This document shows positions 1 through 8,260 of a DNA stretch of 64,000 nt, in pieces. The position numbers were made by a program, and so were the translations under genes. Source of the DNA: a bacterium (GTDB lineage: Bacteria > Bacteroidota > Bacteroidia > Bacteroidales > Muribaculaceae); NCBI GenBank assembly GCA_004563195.1, contig SFTJ01000011.1, positions 1 through 64,000 on the forward strand, written 5' to 3'. Below the pieces are notes generated by a model. It did not search any database. It was not told the DNA's origin and saw only the letters and a program-made list of their open reading frames with translations. The stretch's first letter is position 1; the number at the start of each line of letters is the position of its first letter.

Positions 1-1434
1 GGCTCGGGCGCTCATATTGAGGCGCGTCATGGCATCTTTCAGTTTGGCAAGTCCGGCTTGGTCGGGCGAGGCGAATTGGCGTATCATGGCGGGCGTCATT
101 TGGGCATTGCAATGCACATCGGGGTATGCGGCAAAGCGCATATTCTGAATGGCGCGCGCAGCCACCACGCGTTCGCGTATGGCTTCGCTCGGCTCGCCGT
201 CGGCGGTCGATGACATTTGGTCGAAATCCACCGGTTGAACATCGATGTGAAGGTCGATGCGGTCGAGCAAGGGGCCGCTCACGCGGCTCATGTAGCGTTG
301 CACTTGTCCCGGGGTGCATGTGCATCGCTTGGTGGGGTGTCCGTAGTAACCGCACGGGCAGGGATTCATGCTCGCCACCATCATAAACGATGCGGGGTAT
401 TCCACGCTATATTTGGCTCGCGAGATGCTTATTATGCGGTCCTCGAGGGGCTGTCGCATCACTTCGAGCACCGAGCGATTGAATTCGGGCAACTCGTCGA
501 GAAACAGCACGCCATTGTGTGCGAGGCTTATTTCGCCGGGAGTGGGAAATGTACCGCCACCCACCAGTGCCACAGGCGAGATGGTGTGGTGCGGCGAACG
601 GAACGGGCGCACCGAGAGCAGCGTGGAACCGCGTTTCAGTTTTCCCGCCACGGAGTGTATTTTGGTGGTTTCGAGTGCCTCCTGAAGCGATAGCGGTGGC
701 AAAATAGAAGGAATGCGCTTAGCCATCATCGACTTTCCCGAACCGGGACTGCCTATGAGCAGAATGTTGTGCCCGCCGGCGCACGCCACCTCAAAGGCGC
801 GTTTCACCATCTCCTGGCCGCGCACTTCGGCGAAATCGAATGGATATTGGCACGAGGCGCGGGCAAACTCCTCGCGGGTGTTGACCACGGTGGGCTGCAG
901 GATGGTGCGGTCGTCGAAGAATGCTATCACTTCCTCCAAGCAATCGACGCCATATACGTCGATATTATTAACAACAGCTGCCTCGGTGGCATTGGCGCGG
1001 GGCACTATGAAGCCCTTAAATCCGAGTTTGCGTGCCAAAATAGCCATCGGCAACACGCCTTTCACGGGTTGCACGGTGCCATCGAGCGAGAGTTCGCCCA
1101 TGAGCATATAATCGCCGAGTTTGGTGATTGGAATCTTCTCGTAGGAAGCCAAAATGCCTATGGCGATGGGCAAGTCGTAGGCGGAGCCTTCTTTCTTGAC
1201 ATCGGCTGGCGACATATTTATCACTATCTCGGTGTTGGGAAACTTATATCCGCTCTCGTTGATAGCCGATTTCACTCGTTCGGAACTCTCCTTTACGGCA
1301 GCATCGGGCAAGCCCACTATGCACATGCCTATGCCTTGCGCCAGTGTGGTCTCCACGGTCACAAGTATGGCATCTACGCCCGATAGTGCTGCGCAATAGG
1401 TTTTCGACAGTGTTTTATGTGTTATTATTTCCAT
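1..1434 (-). CDS. comM: YifB/ComM family Mg-chelatase-like AAA ATPase (3' end outside window)
   Basis: I read this gene by translating the minus strand from the ATG at 1434; 478 codons are visible and the stop lies beyond base 1. The family is usually about 510 residues, so roughly 30 are missing. The N-terminal part is the Lon-protease-like ChlI domain (GLPDAAVKESSERV near residues 41-54). A Walker A motif GSPGSGKS is at about 228-235, followed by the conserved LFLDELPEF Walker B segment and MNPCPCGYYGHP, a family hallmark. ComM is a hexameric helicase that promotes branch migration during natural transformation in Vibrio and Haemophilus; in Bacteroidales its role is unproven. No neighbour in the window suggests a competence locus. 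Confidence 0.93.
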   Translation of the reverse strand, partial: MEIITHKTLSKTYCAALSGVDAILVTVETTLAQGIGMCIVGLPDAAVKESSERVKSAINESGYKFPNTEIVINMSPADVKKEGSAYDLPIAIGILASYEKIPITKLGDYMLMGELSLDGTVQPVKGVLPMAILARKLGFKGFIVPRANATEAAVVNNIDVYGVDCLEEVIAFFDDRTILQPTVVNTREEFARASCQYPFDFAEVRGQEMVKRAFEVACAGGHNILLIGSPGSGKSMMAKRIPSILPPLSLQEALETTKIHSVAGKLKRGSTLLSVRPFRSPHHTISPVALVGGGTFPTPGEISLAHNGVLFLDELPEFNRSVLEVMRQPLEDRIISISRAKYSVEYPASFMMVASMNPCPCGYYGHPTKRCTCTPGQVQRYMSRVSGPLLDRIDLHIDVQPVDFDQMSSTADGEPSEAIRERVVAARAIQNMRFAAYPDVHCNAQMTPAMIRQFASPDQAGLAKLKDAMTRLNMSARA

Positions 1435-1483
1435 ACGGCGGTTATCAACGAGAGTGGTGGTGACAATCGGTTAATAGCATGAC

Positions 1484-3184
1484 TTAACGCACCGAAGCGC
1501 GAACCGGATTGGGGTTGTGGTCGGAAACGATGATGTAATTGCCCACAGGCAACTCTATGAACTCGCCATCCTCCACTGCGGCTATGCGGCGCACAAGCAT
1601 GCCTTGCATGTTGTAGATGCTTATGCCGGTGCGATTGTCGCTGCAGCGCACTATCACGCCTCCCACATAGCTTTCTACCGAAATAGGAGCGAAGGCTTCT
1701 ATCTCATCGATGCCCGATGTGGTGAATGTGATGGTGTTCGACCACTCCGATGTGCAACCCAATCGGCACGACTGCACGCGATAGGTGTGTGTGTAGCCGG
1801 CAGCGAGATTTTCGAAGTCGAGCATGCCGATTGTCGACTCGTCGAGGTCGTCGACAGGCACGGGTATGGTCTCATCGGTGATGATTTGCGAACCGTTGTA
1901 TACTATGTGGTTCACATTATATGAGTCGACAGTTTCCTCGGCAAGGCACCAAGTGGCTGTAAAGCTGTTTTCGGTTACATTAATCGGGTCGGTAGCCACC
2001 ACAGCCGATAGCGTAGGCACAGGCTGACAGCTACCCGTGAGGGTAACACCCACGCCGGTTTCGGGCAGACCGCCATCGTAGAACAGAAGGCGAGCTGTGT
2101 GGTCGCCGAGGGCATTAGGACTGTAAGTTACTTTGAGTGTATAACCCTGATTGGCGGCATTGCGAGTGATTTCATTCACCGGAAGTTTGGCAAACTGGTC
2201 GCTGTTGGTGCCGTAGACCTTGATTTTCAGATTATTGGTGAGGTTGGCAGCCTTAATCACCACATCGAGAGCAACGGTTTTGCCCAGAGCCACTTCGCCG
2301 AAGTTGATGGTGCTGCCCACCGCGGGATATATCAGTTCGGGGTCACCCGAAACCTCGCCACCACCCTCTTCGAGCACCTGACCTTGCTTATTGCCCCAAA
2401 TATACTCTTCGAGGCCAGGGATGTCGATAAACGGGTTGCGATTGTTCTGTATAAGGAATACAGCCTCGTTGCGGTCGATTTCCTTATCGCTCACGGGGTC
2501 CTGGCGAGCCCACTCCAAAAGCAAGGTGTAAGCCCATTGCGACAAAGTGAGGTCGCTGCTATTGGAGAACATATAGGTGTATTTCCAAGTATAGTCCTGG
2601 TACATGGTAGCCATATAGAAGTAGGTGCGGGCGAAGTCGCCTTTATATTCATCGGCAGGCTCGAACACCGATTGGCATCCGCCGCCCATACCGCTCTGTG
2701 GAGTTCCCACCTTGCTCACGCCGTTGTTAAACGATGCCACCTTAACCACGCCTAAGGGATAATTGTTTTTCGCCGTATTGGCTTTTGCATCCGAGGGGTA
2801 AAGGTGATTGATATCGGTATAAGCCTCATTCTGGTCGCCGCCCCACCAACTTTTAGGGCAAGAGTGCTCGCGGTTCAATCCGCTTGTACCATTGGGATAA
2901 TAATATATCTGGTTGGTTTTGTTATCGCTATACATATCCCATACCAGCCACTTGCCGTTTATCTGCTCGGGATAGACGTCGGTAGAAGGAAAATGATTCC
3001 AAAGGCTGGCATAAGTGAGCTTAGTGTGAGGGCGTATCACATCGTGGATGGCAGTCTTGAGCGGAGTGCCTTTTTTGCCATAGATGCTTGTGTAGTAACC
3101 GTTTGGCACCGAAGCCATTGTGCCAAATCCACACATAGCCACCAAGCCCAAAGTAATTATGATAAATCGTAGATTCAGTTTCAT
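1484..3184 (-). CDS. secreted endonuclease I family nuclease with Ig-like, FN3 and C-terminal sorting-like domains
   Basis: The open frame reaches 3235, but the ATG at 3184 is preferred because it opens a clean signal peptide (MKLNLRFIIITLGLVAMCGF), giving 566 aa. After the signal comes an endonuclease I (PF04231) domain with the family motifs NREHSCPKSWW and DINHLYPSDAKAN, then GDFARTYFYMATMY and the closing DRNEAVFLIQNNRNPFID. A beta-sandwich segment (about 300-400) and a fibronectin III-like segment (about 400-500) follow. The last ~60 residues (ISIYNMQGMLVRRI ... GNYIIVSD) resemble a type A type-IX-secretion sorting domain. The expected product is an exported, metal-dependent DNA/RNA nuclease, perhaps for nutrient or biofilm DNA. 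Export route is inferred. Confidence 0.9.
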   Translation of the reverse strand: MKLNLRFIIITLGLVAMCGFGTMASVPNGYYTSIYGKKGTPLKTAIHDVIRPHTKLTYASLWNHFPSTDVYPEQINGKWLVWDMYSDNKTNQIYYYPNGTSGLNREHSCPKSWWGGDQNEAYTDINHLYPSDAKANTAKNNYPLGVVKVASFNNGVSKVGTPQSGMGGGCQSVFEPADEYKGDFARTYFYMATMYQDYTWKYTYMFSNSSDLTLSQWAYTLLLEWARQDPVSDKEIDRNEAVFLIQNNRNPFIDIPGLEEYIWGNKQGQVLEEGGGEVSGDPELIYPAVGSTINFGEVALGKTVALDVVIKAANLTNNLKIKVYGTNSDQFAKLPVNEITRNAANQGYTLKVTYSPNALGDHTARLLFYDGGLPETGVGVTLTGSCQPVPTLSAVVATDPINVTENSFTATWCLAEETVDSYNVNHIVYNGSQIITDETIPVPVDDLDESTIGMLDFENLAAGYTHTYRVQSCRLGCTSEWSNTITFTTSGIDEIEAFAPISVESYVGGVIVRCSDNRTGISIYNMQGMLVRRIAAVEDGEFIELPVGNYIIVSDHNPNPVRASVR

Positions 3185-3239
3185 ATCTATTTGCTGAAGA
3201 TGAAAGTGTTTATAAATAAAAAAATAAGTATCCAACTCA

Positions 3240-3247
3240 CAAAATTA
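3240..3247 (-). promoter_or_regulatory. -7 element for the endonuclease I gene
   Basis: The minus strand reads TAATTTTG, a perfect TAnnTTTG Bacteroidetes -7 box, 56 bases before the chosen ATG at 3184. No good TTG -33 element is visible at the right distance. Confidence 0.4.
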
Positions 3248-3464
3248 TAAAAAATGCTTGATATATTGCGTTATTTACGACATAATATTCCTATCATCAG
3301 AGCAATATATTTGTCAGCAATGCCCTACCGTGCGGCGCGGCGGTTTTATTTTAGCGGTTTCGCCGCGGTTAAGAGGCAGCGTCTTGATGGCGAAGCGGTT
3401 ATTGGTATGCAGAAATATCCAACCTGAAAGGTTGAATGCCGAGGGCGGAGCGAAGAAGTGGTTT

Positions 3465-3548
3465 TAACACAGATTCCCACAGAATTGGGCACGGATTACC
3501 ACAAGATTATGCTAATCCGTGCTGCGTTTGCGATAATCTGTGTTTTTA
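3465..3548. repeat. companion palindromic repeat (CACGGATT/AATCTGTG family)
   Basis: An imperfect palindrome starting TAACACAGATT and ending AATCTGTGTTTT, with GGCACGGATT ... AATCCGTGC in the middle. It lies between an end fragment (3417-3452, CAACCTGAAAGGTTG and GCCGAGGGC) and the first full copy of the long palindromic repeat. Confidence 0.75.
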
Positions 3549-3568
3549 TGCGCAGTGGCGGCGGGGTA

Positions 3569-3832
3569 TCCAACCTGAAAGGTTGAATGCCGAGGGCGAT
3601 AGCCCGAGTGCTTGTAGCCGGGGGTTAAGCGTTAGCGCAACCCCCGGAATATCGTCATCTCCATGAAAAGCGTCTGGAGGACGCGAAAGCAGTCGTAAAA
3701 GCAAGTGATTTTCGCGTCTTTCAGACGCATAATGGTGGGCGTCACGATACCGAGGGTTACGCTTCGCTCCACCCCCGGCTAAGAGCCACTCGCTGCGCTC
3801 GGGCTTTCGACCTTTCAGGTCGTGCTGCGGTT
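3569..3832 (+). repeat. long palindromic repeat, copy 1
   Basis: A ~264-bp element. The left end is CAACCTGAAAGGTTG and the right end is CGACCTTTCAGGTCG. The reverse complement of the right half aligns with the left half through the blocks GCCCGAG, TAGCCGGGGGT, the GCGTCTnnnnGACGC hairpin and CGCGAAA, so the whole unit is one imperfect palindrome. The CCGGGGGTT ... AACCCCCGG block is also a local hairpin. Other copies are at 12172, 12589, 12995, 24830 (inverted), 31418 and 55474, with a deleted form at 41091. Confidence 0.9.
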
Positions 3833-3855
3833 ATTTAGCGGCTGCGCCGCGGTTA

Positions 3856-4521
3856 TTATAGGCTGCCTTGCTCTATGCGGACGCAGATGCGTTCTATCAT
3901 GGCGTCGGTGGCGTCGGTGTCGGGCTTGTAGGCGTTCTTCATGTTTACGCCGAAGAATCGGCCGAATGTGCTCCAGAAGCCGGCGCGGAATGAGCCGAGG
4001 AAGGCTTTGACGATGTTGTACGACGTTTGGTCGGTCTCGCGGTTGATGAGTTTGCAGAGCATACGCCCTTGGCTGCGCGTGAAGGTTTTCATCACGGGCT
4101 TATATTGCTTAAACACTTCTTTCTCAAATTGTTTGAGGTATTGCTCTTTCTCCTTCTTGGTTTCGAAGGTCTCGAGATATTCGTAAGTTTCGAGCAGTGT
4201 GCTGCATATTAGCTTGGCATAAGGCAGCGTTTTGCGCACATCGCGCACGGTGCGCCAGTAAAATTCTTCTTCTTTCTTGTTTTTGAATTTTTCGGGTGGG
4301 AATATGGTGATGGGATTGAACACCAACATGCACAAGGTGTCGCCGGTGGCTTCTTCGATGAAGTGATAATAGCCGGCAAAAACTTTCTGCATAGCCGAGG
4401 GCACCTCTGAGGCGTCGGGGATGTTGTCGAGCGGGTCGATATCGCGCGGTGTGGCGGCTTTTGCGCTCAGCATCACTAAGCACATCATCATTGTAAGTAA
4501 TATTTTCGACCAACACTTCAT
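3856..4521 (-). CDS. DUF4294 domain protein, exported
   Basis: 221 aa. The N-terminus MKCWSKILLTMMMCLVMLSAKA is a signal peptide. The body carries the DUF4294 signature: a hydrophobic strand ending FNPITIFPPEKF, then KKEEEFYWRTVRDVRKTLPYAKL and a Lys/Glu-rich helical stretch (about 110-150). The family is restricted to Bacteroidetes and has no assigned biochemical function; it is expected in the periplasm. It is monocistronic here, transcribed away from the AAA ATPase at 4786, and its stop codon lies 24 bases from the end of a long palindromic repeat. Confidence 0.8.
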   Translation of the reverse strand: MKCWSKILLTMMMCLVMLSAKAATPRDIDPLDNIPDASEVPSAMQKVFAGYYHFIEEATGDTLCMLVFNPITIFPPEKFKNKKEEEFYWRTVRDVRKTLPYAKLICSTLLETYEYLETFETKKEKEQYLKQFEKEVFKQYKPVMKTFTRSQGRMLCKLINRETDQTSYNIVKAFLGSFRAGFWSTFGRFFGVNMKNAYKPDTDATDAMIERICVRIEQGSL

Positions 4522-4692
4522 CTTAATTACCGTTTGTGGGCTTCAGCCAATCATTTTGGCACAAAATTACGTTATCTCGGCGAATTTGTGATATTTAATC
4601 TATTAATAATTCTAAAACCATTTCGTTTAGCGCTTGTTTTTGCCTATGCGCCCCCATTTCAGCCGTCGAAATTTTGTGCTTTTGTCCAAAAA

Positions 4693-4757
4693 TGCACTGC
4701 AACAGTGCAAAATTTGACAAAAATTGCACCGTATGAGTGCAATTTTTGTTATCTTTG
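4693..4757 (+). promoter_or_regulatory. promoter with double palindromic operator ahead of AAA/DUF4143 ATPase 1
   Basis: A perfect -7 box TATCTTTG sits at 4750-4757. It is directly abutted by a perfect palindrome with 13-bp arms (4717-4729 ACAAAAATTGCAC and 4737-4749). A second palindrome TGCACTG-CAA-CAGTGCA lies at 4693-4709. The TGCAC/GTGCA half-sites start at 4693, 4705, 4725 and 4737, so both pairs have identical 12-base geometry. The placement over the promoter suggests a repressor site, possibly autoregulatory (inference). Confidence 0.65.
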
Positions 4758-4785
4758 CTGTCGAAACCCTTAATACCAACATTTT

Positions 4786-5955
4786 ATGGAACATCTAATA
4801 GCAAATTTCAACCGGCTTTTGCAGTTAACAAATAGCAATTTTCGCCGATATATCTACAACAAGATAAATTGGGACGGACGGTTGGTGGGCATAGTAGGAG
4901 CAAGAGGTGTGGGTAAGACCACCCTGATGCTTCAGTACATTAAGCAAAATCTTGATACAAAGAGTGCCCTATATGTAAATGCAGAAGATTTTTATTTTGC
5001 ATCGCACCGACTGAGCGATTTGGCTGATGAATTTTGCAAAATGGGCGGAAAATATCTCTTTGTTGATGAGGTGCACCGCTACGAGGGTTGGTCGCGCGAA
5101 CTGAAGTTGATCTACGACTACCATCCCGAACTGTATGTGGTGTTCTCAGGCTCATCGGTGCTCGACATCAATAAGGGTGTAACATCCGATTTGTCGCGCC
5201 GCGCTGTGATATACACTCTCTATGGATTGTCGTTTAGAGAGTATCTTGAGCTGTTTGAGGGCATAACCACAAGAACCTACTCGTTAGATGAAGTGCTTTC
5301 GCACAAGGTGGAGGCGAGTCATGATTTTCGACCTCTTGCGCTTTTCAAAAAGTATCTCGAAAGCGGATACTATCCTTTTGCACTCGAGGACAGCTATCAG
5401 GAGAAACTGCGAAACATTGTCACCAAGACATTGGAAACCGATATTCCTGAGTACGCTAATATGAATGTATCTACGGGGCGAAAGCTTAAGCGATTGATGG
5501 CTGTCATAGCTCAGAGTGTTCCGTTCAAACCAAATATGACCACCTTGTCGGAAGTGCTTGGCATTTCGCGCAACAATGTTGCCGATTATCTTCTTTATAT
5601 CGAGGAGGCCGGACTTATTACCCAGTTGCGTAATCAAACCGGTGGTATTCGTTCGCTTGGCAAAGTGAATAAGATATATCTCGAGAACACTAATTTGGTG
5701 TATGCTCTCACCGGGAATGTCGACATAGGTAATGTGAGAGAAACGTTCTTTATGAATCAATTACGAGTGGTGGCTGACCCTATCACATCGCCCGTATCCG
5801 ATTTTTTGGTAGATGATATAACATTTGAGGTGGGAGGCCACGACAAGCGGCAAAAGCAGATAAAAGATGTGCAAAAAGGCTTTGTGGTGAAAGATGATAT
5901 AGAGAGGGGAGGACTGAATATTATCCCTTTGTGGCAATTCGGAATGCTTTACTGA
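4786..5955 (+). CDS. AAA_14/DUF4143 family ATP-binding protein 1
   Basis: 389 aa. The Walker A motif GARGVGKTT is at 38-46 and Walker B KYLFVDEVH at 89-97, followed by an AAA lid and a winged-helix-like part (GISRNNVADYLLYIEEAGLI). The C-terminus (NTNLVYALTGN ... ETFFMNQL ... ITFEVGGHDKRQKQI) is the DUF4143 region, related to PD-(D/E)xK nucleases. This paralogous family is abundant in gut Bacteroidales, and its cellular role is not established. The gene is monocistronic, starts 28 bases after a -7 box overlapped by palindromes, and has two diverged paralogues in this window (37467 and 60948). Confidence 0.88.
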   Translation: MEHLIANFNRLLQLTNSNFRRYIYNKINWDGRLVGIVGARGVGKTTLMLQYIKQNLDTKSALYVNAEDFYFASHRLSDLADEFCKMGGKYLFVDEVHRYEGWSRELKLIYDYHPELYVVFSGSSVLDINKGVTSDLSRRAVIYTLYGLSFREYLELFEGITTRTYSLDEVLSHKVEASHDFRPLALFKKYLESGYYPFALEDSYQEKLRNIVTKTLETDIPEYANMNVSTGRKLKRLMAVIAQSVPFKPNMTTLSEVLGISRNNVADYLLYIEEAGLITQLRNQTGGIRSLGKVNKIYLENTNLVYALTGNVDIGNVRETFFMNQLRVVADPITSPVSDFLVDDITFEVGGHDKRQKQIKDVQKGFVVKDDIERGGLNIIPLWQFGMLY

Positions 5956-6270
5956 TATCCGGCAGTGTGCTATAGGGTAAAGAACGCAAAACCCACACAA
6001 GCGGCGATGATTCTTTTACACAAATCTCCAGCCCCTCGGTCCCCCGGAGCGGGGGATGGGCTCTGCATTTGTGTTAATCCGCCTGTGTCCTAAAAGATAT
6101 TGACACGGATCTTCACAAGCTTTTTGTTCACGGATTTCACATAATTTGTTTGTCCTAAAAAACATCTGTGAAATCTCCGAGAGATTCAATCACCCGCGCA
6201 TCTGCGAGAAAAATATCAGCGAATTCTGCGAGAGATTCCCAACAACATACGCTTCGGACGATAATAATCG
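5956..6270. other. gene-free spacer with degenerate repeat text
   Basis: No convincing gene. The stretch contains a GC hairpin CCCCCGGAGCGGGGG near 6041-6055 and degenerate copies of the CACGGATT/ATCTGTGAAATC motifs at about 6070-6245, akin to the companion repeat family. A 64-codon open frame at 6146-6340 is only a read-through of these motifs and runs into the susD terminator. Confidence 0.5.
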
Positions 6271-6307
6271 AAAAAAGGGAGATGTGCTGCGTGTAAGCAC
6301 ATCTCCC
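6271..6307 (-). terminator. intrinsic terminator of susCD operon 1
   Basis: Perfect 12-bp arms GGGAGATGTGCT (6277-6288) and AGCACATCTCCC (6296-6307) with a 7-base loop, followed on the minus strand by TTTTTT. It lies 36 bases past the susD stop. Confidence 0.88.
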
Positions 6308-6343
6308 TCCTATTATTTAGGGTGTATTACCTATTCCTGATGA

Positions 6344-8248
6344 TTAGATGTTTTCCCAACCCTTGGTTTGAGTCAACTTATAACCCTTGTCGAGATATTT
6401 GCTGATATCTTGTGAGCCAACAGGGCTAACATAGTTGCGTTCGTAGAAGTCGTTACGCGGCTTGATGTTAGTTGGGCGATAGAAGCCAACCATATCGGCA
6501 TCGTTTTTACCATCGTAAACCACGAGAGTGCCATCGGCCTTCATAACAGTAGTAGACTCAGCTTTAAGAATGGTGCTCAAAGCAGCATTAGCATCGGCAG
6601 CACCGGCAGCGCCTTCGCCCTTCACTACGCCATTAGCGAAGTCAACCCAAGGACCACACATAGTGTCGGGATGCTTCTTGTTGTCCATATAGTCGAGTTT
6701 GTGCCAGCGGCGAAGGTCGAGGATACGGCTGTGTTCGAATACCATTTCGAGACGGCGTTCGCGGCGGATTTCCCAGATTACAGGATCAACATCGGCGTCA
6801 CGTTCGGGGTCGAACGAAGCATTGATGTCGGCAAGCTTCATTGGCTCAGTGTTCTTCAAGCCCTTAGCAATAGCAGTGGCGTCGAGAGGACGAGCACGAA
6901 GTTTGTTGATCGACTTGTCAATGTCGTCTTGTGTAATGTTTCCGAGTTCGGCCTTAGCTTCAATCCAGTTGAGAAGGACTTCGGCATAGCGGATAACCGG
7001 AGCATCGTTGGTGTTGGTAACCGACTGGTAGATAGGTTCTTGACCACGATCCTTATCGCTCAATTCCCAAGCCTTGCGGTCGATGAACTTGTGTTGATAA
7101 ACAAGAGTAGACGAAGACTTAACAGGAACGTCGGCGATAGAAGCTTCGAAGCGAGGGTCGCAAGTAGCACCCATCTTTTCGAGCGAAAGGTCGGATGGGT
7201 CGCCTGAGCAAAGCGAAGAAGTGGTGTAAGGCTTACCGTCTTGACGGATAACCGACTTCAAGAATGCGAGGTTAAGACCTGATTGCGATTCGGTACTGTT
7301 AGAGTACGAAGCCACGCAGTGGCGAACGGCTTCAGCATCGAGGAACTGGTGAACCATAAGAGGTTCCTTGCTCTTGCCGGTGAGGTCTTGCGAACCGAAG
7401 ATTACGCTCAATGGTTGGTCGATGTCGTAAGCGCCTGAGTTGATAACTACTTCAGCGGCTTGGCGAGCGAAGTCGAGATATCTCTTAGCAGCTTCGAGGT
7501 CACCACCTTGTAGTTGACCGTTGTGATACTTTTGGAAAGTACCTTCGAAGAGGAACCAACGAGAGATGAAAGCAGCAGCAACATAGCGGTTGAGGATGTT
7601 AGTGCCATCGTTGGTGCGCATATTAGCGAGCACGTCTTTCGACATTTCCATCACCTTATCCATTACATACACGCGGCTGTCGCGGTCCTTGTAAAGCTCG
7701 TCGAGGTCGGTGGTTCCAAGTTCTTTTTCGAAGTAAGGCACATCGCCATAGTGTTGAACCAATCGGCAATATGAGAAGCACTTGAAGAACTTGGCTACAG
7801 CGAGCCAGTGATTTTTGGCTTCGGTGGTAAGAACGCCATCCATGCGAGTATTGATACGGTCAATCATAATGTTGGCCTTACGAATCCAAGAGAACACCAT
7901 GCTTGGGCAAGAGAACTGAGTGTCGTAAGTGCCGACAGCAGTTTCACTTGTGCTCATAACCGATGTTGGGACAGTAGAACTGAAGTTCGACTGAGTGCCG
8001 GTGCTTGCCACGTCGTCGCTGAAGCCATAGCCACGGAAGGGAGAGTAGCTTGCGCTCCAACCCACACCGTAACCGATGAAGTAGTTGCGGTAGAAGCCGT
8101 GCGAGTATAGACGAACGTCGCTTTCTGTTTTCCAGAACGCATTGTCGTCGGGAGTATTCTTTTGAGGACGATCAAGAAGGTCGTCGCAAGACGATGCACC
8201 GATGCAGAGCGCCAAAGAACATATAGCTAATAATAATTTATTTTTCAT
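6344..8248 (-). CDS. SusD/RagB family glycan-binding outer-membrane lipoprotein
   Basis: 634 aa. The lipoprotein signal MKNKLLLAICSLALCIGASSC has its lipobox Cys at residue 21. The mature N-terminus CDDLLDRPQKNTPDDNAFWKT is typical of SusD. The alpha-helical TPR-type scaffold and the C-terminal WEIRRERRLEMVFEHSRILDLRRW block are family signatures. SusD proteins cap a SusC barrel and bind the oligosaccharide or peptide to be imported. It is encoded 12 bases downstream of susC (8261-11740), so both are one operon ending in a strong terminator. No glycoside hydrolase or sensor is adjacent, so the substrate cannot be read from context. Confidence 0.95.
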   Translation of the reverse strand: MKNKLLLAICSLALCIGASSCDDLLDRPQKNTPDDNAFWKTESDVRLYSHGFYRNYFIGYGVGWSASYSPFRGYGFSDDVASTGTQSNFSSTVPTSVMSTSETAVGTYDTQFSCPSMVFSWIRKANIMIDRINTRMDGVLTTEAKNHWLAVAKFFKCFSYCRLVQHYGDVPYFEKELGTTDLDELYKDRDSRVYVMDKVMEMSKDVLANMRTNDGTNILNRYVAAAFISRWFLFEGTFQKYHNGQLQGGDLEAAKRYLDFARQAAEVVINSGAYDIDQPLSVIFGSQDLTGKSKEPLMVHQFLDAEAVRHCVASYSNSTESQSGLNLAFLKSVIRQDGKPYTTSSLCSGDPSDLSLEKMGATCDPRFEASIADVPVKSSSTLVYQHKFIDRKAWELSDKDRGQEPIYQSVTNTNDAPVIRYAEVLLNWIEAKAELGNITQDDIDKSINKLRARPLDATAIAKGLKNTEPMKLADINASFDPERDADVDPVIWEIRRERRLEMVFEHSRILDLRRWHKLDYMDNKKHPDTMCGPWVDFANGVVKGEGAAGAADANAALSTILKAESTTVMKADGTLVVYDGKNDADMVGFYRPTNIKPRNDFYERNYVSPVGSQDISKYLDKGYKLTQTKGWENI

Positions 8249-8260
8249 GTCATAAGAATT

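Noticed and set aside
6146..6340. 64-codon frame after the first AAA ATPase
   Set aside because: Made of degenerate repeat motifs and runs through the susD terminator.
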